Of a DNA stretch of 64,000 bases, positions 22,201-32,561 are shown piece by piece. Position numbers and translations under genes: made by a program. The DNA lies in NCBI GenBank assembly GCA_003049465.1, contig PYSS01000001.1, positions 186,001-250,000 on the forward strand, given 5' to 3'. The stretch is from Magnaporthiopsis rhizophila. Its lineage: Eukaryota > Ascomycota > Sordariomycetes > Magnaporthales > Magnaporthaceae. The stretch's first letter is position 1; every line of letters begins with the position of its first letter. The notes beneath the pieces were generated by a model, which searched no databases, was not told the DNA's origin, and saw only the letters and a list, made by a program, of their open reading frames with translations.

Positions 22201-22516
22201 TCCTTATTCTTACTCTGTCGTGGATAGACACACATCCGTAACTTCCGCTACGTACTGCTCGAGGATTATCAAGAGAGTGCAGATATGGGATACTGAGTTA
22301 GATAAAAGAGCCAGCAACCCTTGATAGATGCCCACGTGAATTAGGTGGTATGCCAGCCAGCATTTCGTCATTGGTAGTACAAGGAACAGCAGAATAATAA
22401 GAAAAAAAAAAATCCCACCCCGCCAGTTGCGCCTTGCTACGATTTATTTTACAAAATACAAAATCAAAAGCCCAAAGTCTCTGCATTAATTCCCAAGCTT
22501 GCTTATAAGAAGACGC
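19265..22516. other. 3.25-kb gene-poor region with an AT-rich island
   Basis: Promoter of the zinc-knuckle gene on the left. GC-rich, purine-rich stretches occupy about 19.9-20.35 kb, and an AT-rich island about 21.7-21.85 kb. Short open frames here show no protein-like composition or known motif. Confidence 0.5.
21710..21905. other. AT-rich island followed by a tRNA B-box-like sequence
   Basis: About 130 bp rich in GATATA/AAGATA words (21715-21845) interrupt GC-rich DNA. They are followed by GGTTCGACTCC (about 21884-21894), which matches the Pol III B-box, and flanking bases could form a T-arm stem. No A-box is found at the right distance. Possibly a decayed retroelement or SINE fragment; not provable here. 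Confidence 0.25.
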
Positions 22517-24165
22517 TCACCAGCCTGGTGCTTGCGCCAGCCGCCCGACCTCGGAAGGGTGCGGCGGCAACGGAATGTTCATGACCGCAGTGGGCGCGAC
22601 GGAACGTGGCCGCGCCTCGACGACGTACGAGACGCCGTCATCCGAAGCATAAGACGGCGGACGACGGGTGCCTCCACCGCTGCCTCCACGCAGGCCAGCA
22701 GCAGCTCCCTGCTCGCCGGACGAGGACGAGGACGAGGTCTCGGGCCGGGCCTCCTCGTTGCGCTGCCAGTAGATGCGGTCCGGGTCGACGCGGACGCTCT
22801 CGCGCCAGATGCCGTACGCCGGGGGCTGGAGCTTGGTTGTCTCGCTCTCGATGCCGGCCGCCTCCTCATCGCGCGCCAGGACGACGCGGATCGGCTCGCG
22901 CGGCACGGCGTAGCCCGCCGGGTTGTTCAGCTGCGACATGACGGCGCGCTGCCGGAGCACCTCCTGCTGGCGCCGCTCCTCGTCGCGCTCCTTGGGCGGG
23001 TGGATCAGGAACATGCAGAGCCGGATCAGGCCGTGGCAGAAGAAGATGGTGGTGAACAGGATGATGAGGATGAGCAGGATCGTGAATTCGTTGGAGTTGA
23101 TGTTCTTGGTCAGGGAGAGCGACAGGTCTAAGACGAGCGATCGGTTAGCGGGTGACAACCACCAGGTGCAATGTAGACCACCACCACTCGAGTGATGGGC
23201 GCAGAAAATAAACACTTACAAACTGTCAGCAGCAGGATGAGAAACAGGCCCGAGACGAAGCACTTGAGGATCTGGGTGCGAATGCGCTTCGACTTGACCC
23301 AGGGGAAGCAGAACAGGAAATGCTTCGGCGTGGGCCGTTGCTCCTGCTCCCGCTCCCGCCGACGCTGCCGACGTCTATGGCGGGCCTCCCTCCTCTGTTG
23401 GTATTCTTCTTCAGTCTCGCCCTCCCGCCTGCGGTTGCTGCTGCTGCTGCCGCTACCTCTGCTGCTGTCGCCGTTGCGATGGTGTCTCCTCCGCCTTCTC
23501 CTCCTGTCCCGGCCGGTGTCGGCAAGGTCGGCGAGGTGCTGCTCCGCCGGGTCGGGAACGCTTAGCCCTGATCCCGAGCTTCCACCCCTGGCAGCGTGCA
23601 CGGCCGGCTGGGGCTGGGCCAAGTCGGGGAACATGGGTCCGCCGATCATGGAGCCGGCCGAGCCTGGCCTCCGAACATGCAGAGGCGCCGGTGCCGCCTC
23701 GCCCTGGCTCGTTCCCGGGCGCGAGGGAGGTCCATTCGAACCCTGGGTCCATGTCCTCGTCAGGTTCGGTAGGTGGAGTCTCGTCGACGGGAGATTCGGC
23801 ATGTTGATGGAGAAGTTGGCCGACTTGGGCGAGAGCGCCTCGGTCGAGTAGTGGCTGCTCGTGGGACGCGGGGCGTACTGGGCGTGCGCGCCATAGCTGC
23901 CCTGGGCATTTTGCTGGGTGGCTACGCTGGAGCGCCTGCTCAAAAAGGAGGGGATCGCGGGGCGAGAGAAGCTGTTAGACAGCCGGTGGAGGAAGCGGGA
24001 GTTCGGAGCATCACGCTCCTCCATCTCCTGCCGCGGGCGTGGCGAGTCCGGTGCCGAGCTGGGAGCAGAACTGCTAACAGTGCTGGCCGTTGGGGCAGGC
24101 GCCTGCTGGCGCTCGACGTCGTCCATCGGGCCATTGCGGCGCAAGATAACTCTGATAGAGTCCAT
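22517..24165 (-). CDS. Conserved two-TM membrane protein of unknown function
   Basis: Two exons, 24165-23220 and 23127-22517, encode 518 aa. The N-terminal 280 residues are disordered (Ser/Pro/Arg-rich, with 'RHRRRQRRREREQEQRP'). A hydrophobic block follows ('ILKCFVSGLFLILLLTVYLS', about 300-320), then 'NSNEFTILLILIILFTTIFF' (about 330-350) ahead of a 'HPPKERDEERRQQE' helix. The C-terminal tail has an 'EPIRVVLARDEE' motif and a Ser-rich run. The two TM segments are separated by a short loop, so both termini should face the cytosol. I believe it is a conserved ascomycete family but recognise no named domain. The start MDSIRVILRR was chosen as the first ATG in a frame that runs to the donor. 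Confidence 0.82.
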
Positions 24166-26832
24166 GTTTGCTGTGGGGGAGCAAATAAGTCGTGTCGCCG
24201 CGGCAAAGGTTCGATACGGCAAATTCAAGCGTGATGCCTTCCAAGGCCACGAGGATTCGGGCGCTCCGAGTTGTGGCCAGCGCCGTCCTTTTCGACTTCG
24301 TGGACACGCCGCTCGTGTGTCGTCGTCGGAAATTAATACGCCCTCTGTTCCAGACCTGGCAATATCTTCTAGCTAGGGAGGCGAGCGCGCGCGTCGTGGT
24401 GTTATAAAGGGAGGTTGCCTCGTATCAGGTCGATTGTCTCGTTCTGCATATCCGGACCGAACAGAGAGGGAGGAATCGGGATAATGAACAAGAAGGCAAA
24501 AAAGGGATCAACCGTGGATGAAGAGAAAAATGCATACACAGCTGCTGTTTAGTCGCGAGGCTCGCAGAGCCAGTCGAGACGTCCCAGAGCGCCCGAGATG
24601 GGGTAATGGAGGGTAGGGAGGGTGTGACCAGACCCAAGATGAAAAGGAAAAATCAATGGCAACGAAAGAAAAGCAAGGCTAGTGCCAGAGCTCAACGATG
24701 AAAGAAGAAGGATCGCCAGGACTAGGAAAAGGGAGGAGCAATGACAGCCACACCGACGGCTGCAGTCGACGACATATCCGACGGGAGCCCTAAGCACACA
24801 AGGCACCGACGCGATGCAGCTGCAGCCAAGGGGGAGGAAGGGAGAAGGAAGGACAGCCAGTGGCCTATGAGTTCCGGAATCGCCTCTCCCTTGCGTCCAG
24901 GGAATGGCGGCAGGTACCCGCCCAGGTGGCCCGTGTGTGGGAGTAGGAGTGGGTGTGGGTGTGGGTGTGTGGATGGTGATGGATGGTGAACACCTCCTGA
25001 ATGGAAGGTCAAGTGGAAGATGTAGCCAACAAACAGGGGGAAAAAAACACACAGACCGCAACCCGGCCTTTGCCCCAAACCAGACGGGAAGGGAGAGGGA
25101 GACGGAGGCACACACACACGGCGGCGATTGCGCGAGAAACGTGCGTGCCACCTGCTACAACACAATGTCGCCCCCCTGGCAGCCCAGCGAGGGAGAGAAG
25201 AAGATCGTGTTTTGATGGCGTCCAATAGCCTCCGAACGAACGACAAGCGAAACGGCACATCCGCCCCGAACCTGCAGGCGGCTGCCCTGCCCCTGCGTCA
25301 AAAAACACACGGCCGGCATGTTGGTCGGTTCGACAAGCACAGCACACACAACACAGCACACACACCACACCAAAAAGTTCCCCCGCAGCGCACGCGCCGC
25401 GGAGGCCGCCTTGTGTCAGCCAGCCTTGACAAGTTTCCCCTCTGGCTGCTGCCCGGTCCCGCCACACGACGCCAAGCGATCGACCCAGCTCCATTGGAAA
25501 AGCCCGATGCTGCACGCCGGCGGTTTGCTGCTTCATGCCAGGCTTGGCAGATGGTCCTGATTGGACGCCACGCGACTCTTTCTGCGACGGCTCTCTGGGC
25601 GGCGTGCATTGGAAAAGGGGGCAGGGGTGTGGCTGGCCCCGGACAAGGGCGCCGTTTCAGAATGACTTCACGCTAGGGCCATCCCCTGTCTGCCCGTGCC
25701 CTGGGCGAATCGATCTCTCTCTCCCTTTCCGCCTGCAGCCAATCACACAAAAGGCGCCCTCCCCTGCGTCCCGGGGGTTACATACCAAGGTGATCCGAAA
25801 TAGTGTCGCTTTTTTGTTTTGAAACAACTGAACCATGTGGGAGGAATGGGCTGTGCTATCGACTTTTTCTCTGTGAGCCGGGCGATTTACACACAAACCT
25901 TATCCCCGGCGAGTGGGCTTTTTGTGCCTGTTCATATTCGTTCAAGTAACTTGAACCACTAGGCGATGTCGTGCTAGTACATTGGGAGGTGGTAACCACT
26001 TCAATATCATTTCAGGTCACCGATTTCCATATCAGTAAGCGGCATCATTTGAATTACCGGGCTTGTACGGACGGTGTATTCGAACCTTGACTTCTCTCCT
26101 CGACGGCATCGACTTGACACAGCACAACCATCGGGAAACCAAGTCAATCCTCACCGAGACCGGTAGGTCATGACTTGAATTTTTTTTTTTATTTTTTTTT
26201 CTTTTTCTTGTTCCTTTTCGTGAATTGAAACTCGCAATACATCACCATCATTATCTGCAGATCCCCCGTGGCTTCGGATCTGAATCACGTTGCTAAATCT
26301 TCCTAGAGTCCCAGAAGATCCTCTCCTCAGGACGACACCATCATCTTCCAGGCATATTTCCATCTTTCTAGGATCATAAATGTTAGATAGATCTCCCGCT
26401 TTTCATCCGAACGCTTCCCAATAATTTTTTCCCACACAATGCCAGATTTCAAGTTCGCCGGCATCTAACCTTGATGATCCTAGAAGGGCGTTGTATATAC
26501 AGTTGCCCCCGACTGCATCATAGGGCTTGGTATCAAAGGAAAGAAAAAAAAAACCCTCCGTCCGCGGAGTCCTTTCAAGGCTCTCCACCAACTCGAGACA
26601 ACTGCATCGCAACGCCGCTCTTCGGGCGGAGCATGCCATCGGTTCGCTATTTCGCCACGCCGAACCCCGTACTTTCCAGCAATGAGGGCCCTCACCGTAA
26701 CCCTGGGGAGGCGTAGGCGTTCAAGAATGATCGGATCACGGATCGAGGCCCCTCTTGAGTATGGGTTTCTCCAAGCCGGGGTCTCTTCCTTGTTTCCCGT
26801 CCCTCCTGAAGCGTATACTCCACACATGCGCG
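24166..26832. other. 2.7-kb gene-poor region
   Basis: Upstream of the two-TM gene and downstream of the WD40 gene. It contains a GTGTGG-rich stretch near 24935-24980 and CACA-rich words near 25330-25375. Open frames present are low-complexity or antisense to nothing recognisable. No gene called. Confidence 0.5.
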
Positions 26833-28160
26833 TCACCGCAGCTCGCCGAGAAGGAGCGTCTTATCAGTCGATCCAGACAGAACTGACATGCCGTTAGCGC
26901 AAGCCTTTCAGTATCAGAACGAGGAGACGAGACTTGTCGACTTACGTAATGACTCGGATCCGGGGCTGAACTCTACGCAGTTGACCGCGGCCTTGTGTCC
27001 GGGCAGCTTGTAGAGCAGCTTGCCTGTCTCGTTGGACCATATCACGACCGTGCCGTCGGCTGCGCCAACGGCGATCCTCTTGCCCGTCTTATCCCAGCCA
27101 CCGCGAGGAAGATTCTTCTCCAGTCCAAACGGCGCCCCATCAAAGGTCCGGATGTGCCTGGCCGTCGGCGCGAACGGCCGGATGTCCCAAGTGCGCGCCG
27201 TGGAGTCCATAGAGTACGACATGAGCGTCTGCGAATCGGGGGAGACTTTGAGTGTGGTGATGGTGTCTCGATGTCCGGTCAGGGTATAGACCACGGCGTT
27301 CTTCCGCACGTCCCACACCTTGATATCGTTGTCGATTCCGCCCGAGTAGATCTCATTCCCCGCTTCGGACATGGCGACTGCTGTTATCGGGAAGTCGGTC
27401 TCGATGCAGCCCACTGCATTCTTCTTACGCGGGTCCCATATGCCGATGCTACTGTCATCACTTCCACTGACCAGGAGCTCATCTCCACGTTTGCTGATAT
27501 CGAGCGAGTTTATCACTTCCTCATGTCCCACATATCGGCGGATTCGTGTGCCCGAGGTCAAGTCCCAGCTGGCGAGGTGCATGTCGGCCGAGGCTGAGAA
27601 CAGGATGTCCGAATCTCGCGACCATTGCAGATCGAGAACCGCACCCTTGTGACCGGTCAGAATTCCGTAGTTTTCGCAGTGCGTGTGTGCCTTCCAAAGT
27701 ACTGCAATTGGTTCGGGTTTAACAGTCAGCGGCCTGCAGCAGGCGTGGGTGTAGTTCGCGACCAGGGTCCGTACATATCGTCCTATCCATCGACCCCGAC
27801 GCGACGTACTGGCCGCTCGAGTTGAACTTTGCTGTGAAGATCTCTCCAGAGTGGCCGGACAGCTCCATCAATGGCGCCTCCAGCGAGCTCAGGCGAGGTC
27901 CCTGAGGAGGGTAACGCGCTTATTAGCATTCATATCAGGGCCATCCTTCCGCTGCATGCTGTATATGAGGCCCAAGCAGCGAATCGCGTCCAACAGTATC
28001 GCCTCCTACCTACCGCTTGGATAAGTGCGCCATCCCCAGAGTGGCTGTCACTCCGCGCAGTGGCGCTGCCAGGCCCAAGGTTTGGGCGCTTGACCAGCTG
28101 CGTGGAGCTGGGCTCGTCGGACGCCGGGCGTTTTTCTGCCGACATTTCGAGCGAGGTCAT
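26833..28160 (-). CDS. SNRNP40: U5 snRNP 40-kDa WD40 protein homologue
   Basis: Four exons, 28160-28014, 27901-27775, 27701-26946 and 26882-26833, encode 359 aa. After a 55-residue disordered leader, WD40 repeats begin: 'MELSGHSGEIFTAKFNSSGQ', 'LTGHKGAVLDLQWSRDSD', 'YVGHEEVINSLDISKRGDEL', 'LTGHRDTITTLKVSPDSQ', 'LPGHKAAVNCVEFSPGSE', ending 'LLLSGSTDKTLLLGELR'. The order, spacing and the C-terminal 'LGEL' match SNRNP40 (fission yeast Spf38/Cwf17), which binds Prp8 in the U5 snRNP. A second in-frame Met (28145) could also be the start. All introns are GT-AG and phase-consistent. It is head-to-head with bet3, about 500 bp apart. Confidence 0.9.
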
Positions 28161-28668
28161 ACGGTTCTGATAGTTGGGTGGGTTGGTATCGACTTCCAGA
28201 TGCGGCCGTCGGGTCCCAAGTTGTTCGTCGAGAAACAGGCGATACCGGTTTGTTGCGCTGTCTGGTCGAAGAGGCTCGTCACGTCCTCAGCCCAGGCTGT
28301 CGCGACTTCCCCAGCTCGCGAGCAGGCCAAGCCAGGAATTATTTTTGCGTACGCGCACTGTGATTCCGACTGTACCTAGGCACTGCATCATGGTGGGGCA
28401 GCTTGGGTAGCAAGCGGGAAGGTGGGGCGGGATGATGCGGAGGCTCCCTATCTTATCGCTCCCACTCACTGCCCGCCCGCCGGACGCGCCGCGCTTGCAT
28501 TGCCTGCCCATTCGACCGCCTAATTGCTCCCTTCCAAGTGCTCAAACGAGTCTCCTCACCACCCCCGGCTCAAGAAGCAACAGACAGGCCGGGACATCTG
28601 ATCTGCATGGTAACGGTCGCCATATCTCATAGCTCATCCCCGAGCCATCACGAAGCCGCATCGCGAGG
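28161..28668. other. Divergent promoter region SNRNP40 / bet3
   Basis: About 0.5 kb between two start codons facing apart. A C-rich polypyrimidine tract lies near 28540-28575 on the bet3 side. No coding potential recognised. Confidence 0.6.
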
Positions 28669-29469
28669 ATGGCTGCCAACAAGGCCGCCCGCATCGGCGA
28701 GGAGTAAGTCCAAACGTCTAGAGCACCCGCGTCGTCGCCTTGTTTGCGCCCATTTGGCATATTTACTGACAATTTTATAGGATATGGAAGTAAGATTCCC
28801 CGAAAGGCTCCTGGCCCGTACACTGCTGATGCGACAAAGGACCCGGATCGACAAAGTCAACGCCGAGCTGGTGACTTTGACCTACGGGACGATCGTGGCG
28901 CAGCTGTGCAAGGACTTCGACAGCGACTATATCGCAGTCAACAAGCAACTCGACAAGATGGGCTACAACATCGGATTGCGTCTCATCGAGGACTATCTGG
29001 CAAAGTCGAACACGATGAAGCGGTGCCTGAACTTCCGCGACACGGCCGAGATGATCGCAAAGGTCGGCATACACAAATACGCCCATGGTATCACTGGGCC
29101 TCCACCTGATGCTCTCTAAGTACTAAGCGCTAACATGGTGTGTGTCTGTGTTGGCAGGTCGGCTTCAAGATTTTCCTCAACACCACACCGACGATTACCA
29201 ACTGGACGAGCGATAGCAAACAATTCTCTCTGGTCTTCGACGAGAACCCGCTTGCGGACTTTGTCGAGCTGCCGGATGACGGGAGGGCGCAAGACGAGCT
29301 ATGGTACTCCAACATCCTCTGCGGCGTCTTGAGGGGCGCCCTGGAGATGGTTCAGATGCAAGTCGAAGCCCATTTCATCAGCGACGTCCTACGGGGCAAC
29401 GATACCACCGAGATGCGCATCACGCTGGTGCGATACATCGACGACGAGCTGCCACCAGAGGATGACTGA
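28669..29469 (+). CDS. bet3: TRAPP complex core subunit Bet3
   Basis: Four exons, 28669-28703, 28781-28789, 28840-29062 and 29158-29469, encode 192 aa, the family's usual length. The spliced start 'MAANKAARIGEEIWKTRTR'-like segment leads into 'DKVNAELVTLTYGTIVAQLC', 'NIGLRLIEDYLAK', 'FRDTAEMIAK', 'VGFKIFLNTTPTITNW' and 'NILCGVLRGALEMVQMQVEA'. Bet3 is the palmitoyl-binding core of TRAPP, which activates Ypt1/Rab1 and tethers ER-to-Golgi vesicles. Exon 2 is a 9-nt microexon encoding the conserved I-W-K. The last intron must use the weak donor gtcggc, because the better gtatca donor downstream leaves the frame. C-terminus 'DDELPPEDD' ends at TGA. Confidence 0.93.
28781..28789 (+). other. bet3: 9-nt microexon of bet3
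   Basis: GATATGGAA lies between acceptor 'ttttatag' and donor 'gtaaga'. With one base borrowed from each neighbour it supplies Glu-Ile-Trp-Lys of the family motif 'GEEIWK'. Skipping keeps the frame but removes the invariant Trp. Confidence 0.9.
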
Positions 29470-30148
29470 GATGAGACTCCAGGATATGGAGCACATTGGT
29501 CGTGCATAAATAGCGTGTATAGCAGTTACGTGGACGGGGGACGCCCGCGCCCACTCAGTTGGTCTGTAGTCATTAGAAAGCGCCGGGTTCTGACGCCTCG
29601 CCAGACGGCTACGCCCCGGGGAAAACATCGAGGACACCGCAGCGTGGAGATCCCTCCCAGCACACTCTAGCAATAATGAAATTACGCACAAAAGGAATGA
29701 GAATAAAACGGAATCAAACAAAATGGGACGCTAAAGCCGGGCAGATGGCGACTCGGTTGCACAGCTGGGGAAGCCAGGGGATAATGGCTCGTATCATTAT
29801 ATAACCTCATAGCCCAGTTGGTGTTTGCTTGCTTTGGGAAGCATACATCCCTAAAAGGACCCAACTCGAGGTTACACGGGCTCCGTCAAGTCATTCATGA
29901 GCTGTTGCACTAGCTTGACCATTTCATCATGGACCTCCGCCGCGGATTGCGGGATGTCTTGGCTGGAATCGTTTGTTTAACCAACGGCGTCTTTATTTGG
30001 CTGCAACGGAGCCTCAACTGCAGACATGGATAAGGGATCGGCGCCCGCCGAGCGGGCTCCCCATCCGATCTGGTAAGCAATGGAAGCCACCCCCGCGCGC
30101 CAATGTGGAGAGCGTTCCTTGCGGGGCGCAGTTGTACCAAGGGCTAGC
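29470..30148. other. Intergenic region 3' of bet3
   Basis: Holds the bet3 3' region. On the minus strand a short acidic reading 'QDIPQSAAEVHDEMVKLVQQ' followed by a stop at 29872 looks protein-like and may be a last exon of the gene at 30149-30622, but no convincing splice joins them. Confidence 0.4.
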
Positions 30149-30622
30149 TCATTTAAACGCATCGGTCGGGCCCGTCTCTACGGATTGTGGCTCTCCCGCG
30201 TCGCCAAAGCCGGATAGATAGTCTGGGGAAGGGAAAGGGTCCAAAGGCTGAACGAAAAAAGCCAACGTGAAAAAATAATCCTGGCACACGCATCCTCGGC
30301 ACGACATGCAAGATCGGCGCATGTGCGCGCCAGTTGGGATTCCTGCATGGTGGCCAGGGACTGACCGCCAGAGGCCGATAGCGGAAATCACAATGACATC
30401 AAGGATCGCCCAAATGCAGGCGAAAAATATGCGTTTAGAAAACCAGTCCCTTTGCTCTAATGCAAGGTACGCGGAACTCGAAAAAGCAAAGACAGCCACA
30501 GCCACGGCTCTGGCAACAACCTGACCGCTGATTGGCGGTCTCGGCAATGCTTTTCGTGCGCCGTGCAGGGGCTCTGAGGCTGGTGATGCACGATCTTGAT
30601 ACTGAATTGGCGACGGGAGCAC
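30149..30622 (-). CDS. Possible small membrane protein, exon structure unresolved
   Basis: A minus-strand frame opens 'MLPSPIQYQDRASP' and carries two strong hydrophobic segments, 'VVARAVAVAVFAFSSSAYLA' and 'RIFFACIWAILDVIVISAIG', joined by a polar 'LEQRDWFSK' loop, which is typical of a real two-TM hairpin. Downstream the frame becomes Cys-rich and less convincing. A donor gtcagt after 'GLW' and acceptor 'gtgccag' would join to 'IIFSRWLFSFSLWTLSLP', ending at 30178, giving a third hydrophobic segment. I do not recognise the family and the start is uncertain. The hydrophobic part is what supports the call. Confidence 0.35.
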   Translation of the reverse strand: MLPSPIQYQDRASPASEPLHGARKALPRPPISGQVVARAVAVAVFAFSSSAYLALEQRDWFSKRIFFACIWAILDVIVISAIGLWRSVPGHHAGIPTGAHMRRSCMSCRGCVCQDYFFTLAFFVQPLDPFPSPDYLSGFGDAGEPQSVETGPTDAFK

Positions 30623-32561
30623 TCACACATTTTTTCTCTAGAGCTGATGTAATCGGTTATTGCAGAGCCCAAAGAGCCTTCTGTTCTCCCCACTCAACGG
30701 CGTCCACAATTGTCCGATTTGGAGTCTAAAAGAGATGTTTTTGGGGGATATTTCCTCGCTTCAGCACGGCCTCAAAATACGAATCTTGGTAACCCGCACG
30801 GTTGCACTAGGTTACGGAGCTTTGGGAAGAATAACTGTGGGCAAGCTAATACCAGCCTTCCTTCGTCCTAGCCTCGGCTCCCTGAGGTGCCTGGGGCATC
30901 TCTCTATTTGACGGGAATCGGCATGCTCGGGAGAGCAAATGGCTCATAGTTCTCAGGGCTTACCCTGTATGTACATAGGTCACGATGTTTGCCACAGTGA
31001 GAATCAAAATTCTTTTTGCTTCTTTCAACGCCTAGAACGTGCCTTTCAATCTGCCTGCCAACCACGCCGCACACGAAAACGGAAGGACGTGTGGGCGACG
31101 AGGACCTGGACCTCCCCGAAAATCACGTCAATTTGGGTTGATGTGGCACCGAAGACCCTTTGCCCCTAACAACGCCCCCTGACGCGACACGGTCCCCACA
31201 TGGTATTGCGACCAAAGATGCGACCTGGCTGGGGTCCATATGCGCGTGCTGGGACACCAAACGGGCGCGAGATGAAAAAAGTCCATCGACATCTGCGCGC
31301 TCACGAGATAGAAAAAAAATTTCAAAAAAACCAGGTCAGTCTGCTGACCAATGTAGCTCATAGCTGTTATGTGGGTGGTAGGTAACACACGTAGATGCCT
31401 AATCTTTTGGTCACCGGATGGGCTGGGATTTGTATGTCGCGATTCCCAAAAATGAAGCAAGCAAGACTTGGACGCATGCTCGTGTGGACGAGCGCTGCAA
31501 AATGGACAAGCACGAACAAGGGGTAAATTTCAGTCACTGCAGAGATGCAACGGGCACATAAACGACGAGGTTAAACTTAGGCCTGAGAAACACAAAACCG
31601 CCCCCAGCGCAGTGATCGCGAATCATCAATGATTAGGTAATCACGTGCAGTATCAGATTTACTCAGTGAGCACTTGTAGCTTCCTTAACGCCGAGCAAAG
31701 TTCAACGCGCTCGAGACGCATGATGGCAGGGATAATTCGGGATTTGAAAAAGCTGCAAGATATCCTACGATAGGAAAACCATATCAGAGCTTTACCAGAA
31801 AATTTCGAGCACATTTAGGGTGGTTGCGCTGCTGCGGAGGTTGGTGGCACTGTTACCTGGACACGGTCTCGAGTCGGGCTACTGCGCAAGTTCTGGAACG
31901 GTGTGATTTTGTCCGAATGATGGTTTGGGCCAAACCATCCACCTTCTTTTTCCCTCCTTCCCCCAGAGTGTGCGGGAGCCCGGTTCTACAGCTTCATCCG
32001 GAACTCGCCCCTTTCCCGCAGTAATTTTGATGTTTTCCACTCGGTTATCTCCACAAACCACCAGCTTGCCAACGCGGCATCACGCAGATCGTACTTGCAG
32101 CCCGGAGGGCGTGGATTGCAGGCAGAGACTCCCAGCGCAGCCGCGCCGCAGAAGGAGCAGCAGGCCAGCGGTCTCGCCCGACCCAACCCCATCCTGTCGC
32201 TGCACTCAGTCTCGCCCCTCCCATCTTTTGCAGTCATAGTCGCCTTCATTCGCAGCCGCCCGGCACACCTCCGTTTCCCCCGTCTGCGTGCGTCCCCGGT
32301 CCGAATCGCGTCGCTCCCACGTCGCTGTTGCTCGCAGCAGGCCGTACCGTTTGGGTCTGCCTGCACCTGGTGCGCGCCCAAGGAGAGATAATCGGCCAAG
32401 GGGGGCTCTTTTTTCTCTAGCGGTGCCGCGTCGTTTCGCACCGCGCTCGCAGAGTTTTTCAACACCTGAAGTCACCACGCCGTCATTGGCCGCCGCCGAC
32501 TGCAAACCGCGACATCAAGACCGCTCACGCGCAGACTCGGTCTGTTCGCTTTTTTGGAAAG
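30623..32561. other. 1.9-kb upstream region of the som1 gene
   Basis: No protein-like frame found. The right part (about 31.95-32.56 kb) is C-rich, as expected of a promoter and leader. The A-rich patch at 31310-31330 is simple sequence. Confidence 0.5.

Noticed and set aside
28143..28145. Second in-frame Met as the SNRNP40 start
   Set aside because: Possible, but the first ATG at 28160 is in frame with no intervening stop, so it is used by default.
29063..29100. Donor gtatca (29086 region) as the bet3 intron 3 start
   Set aside because: It has the better consensus, but splicing from it to the only good acceptor puts the conserved 'VGFKIFLN' exon out of frame.
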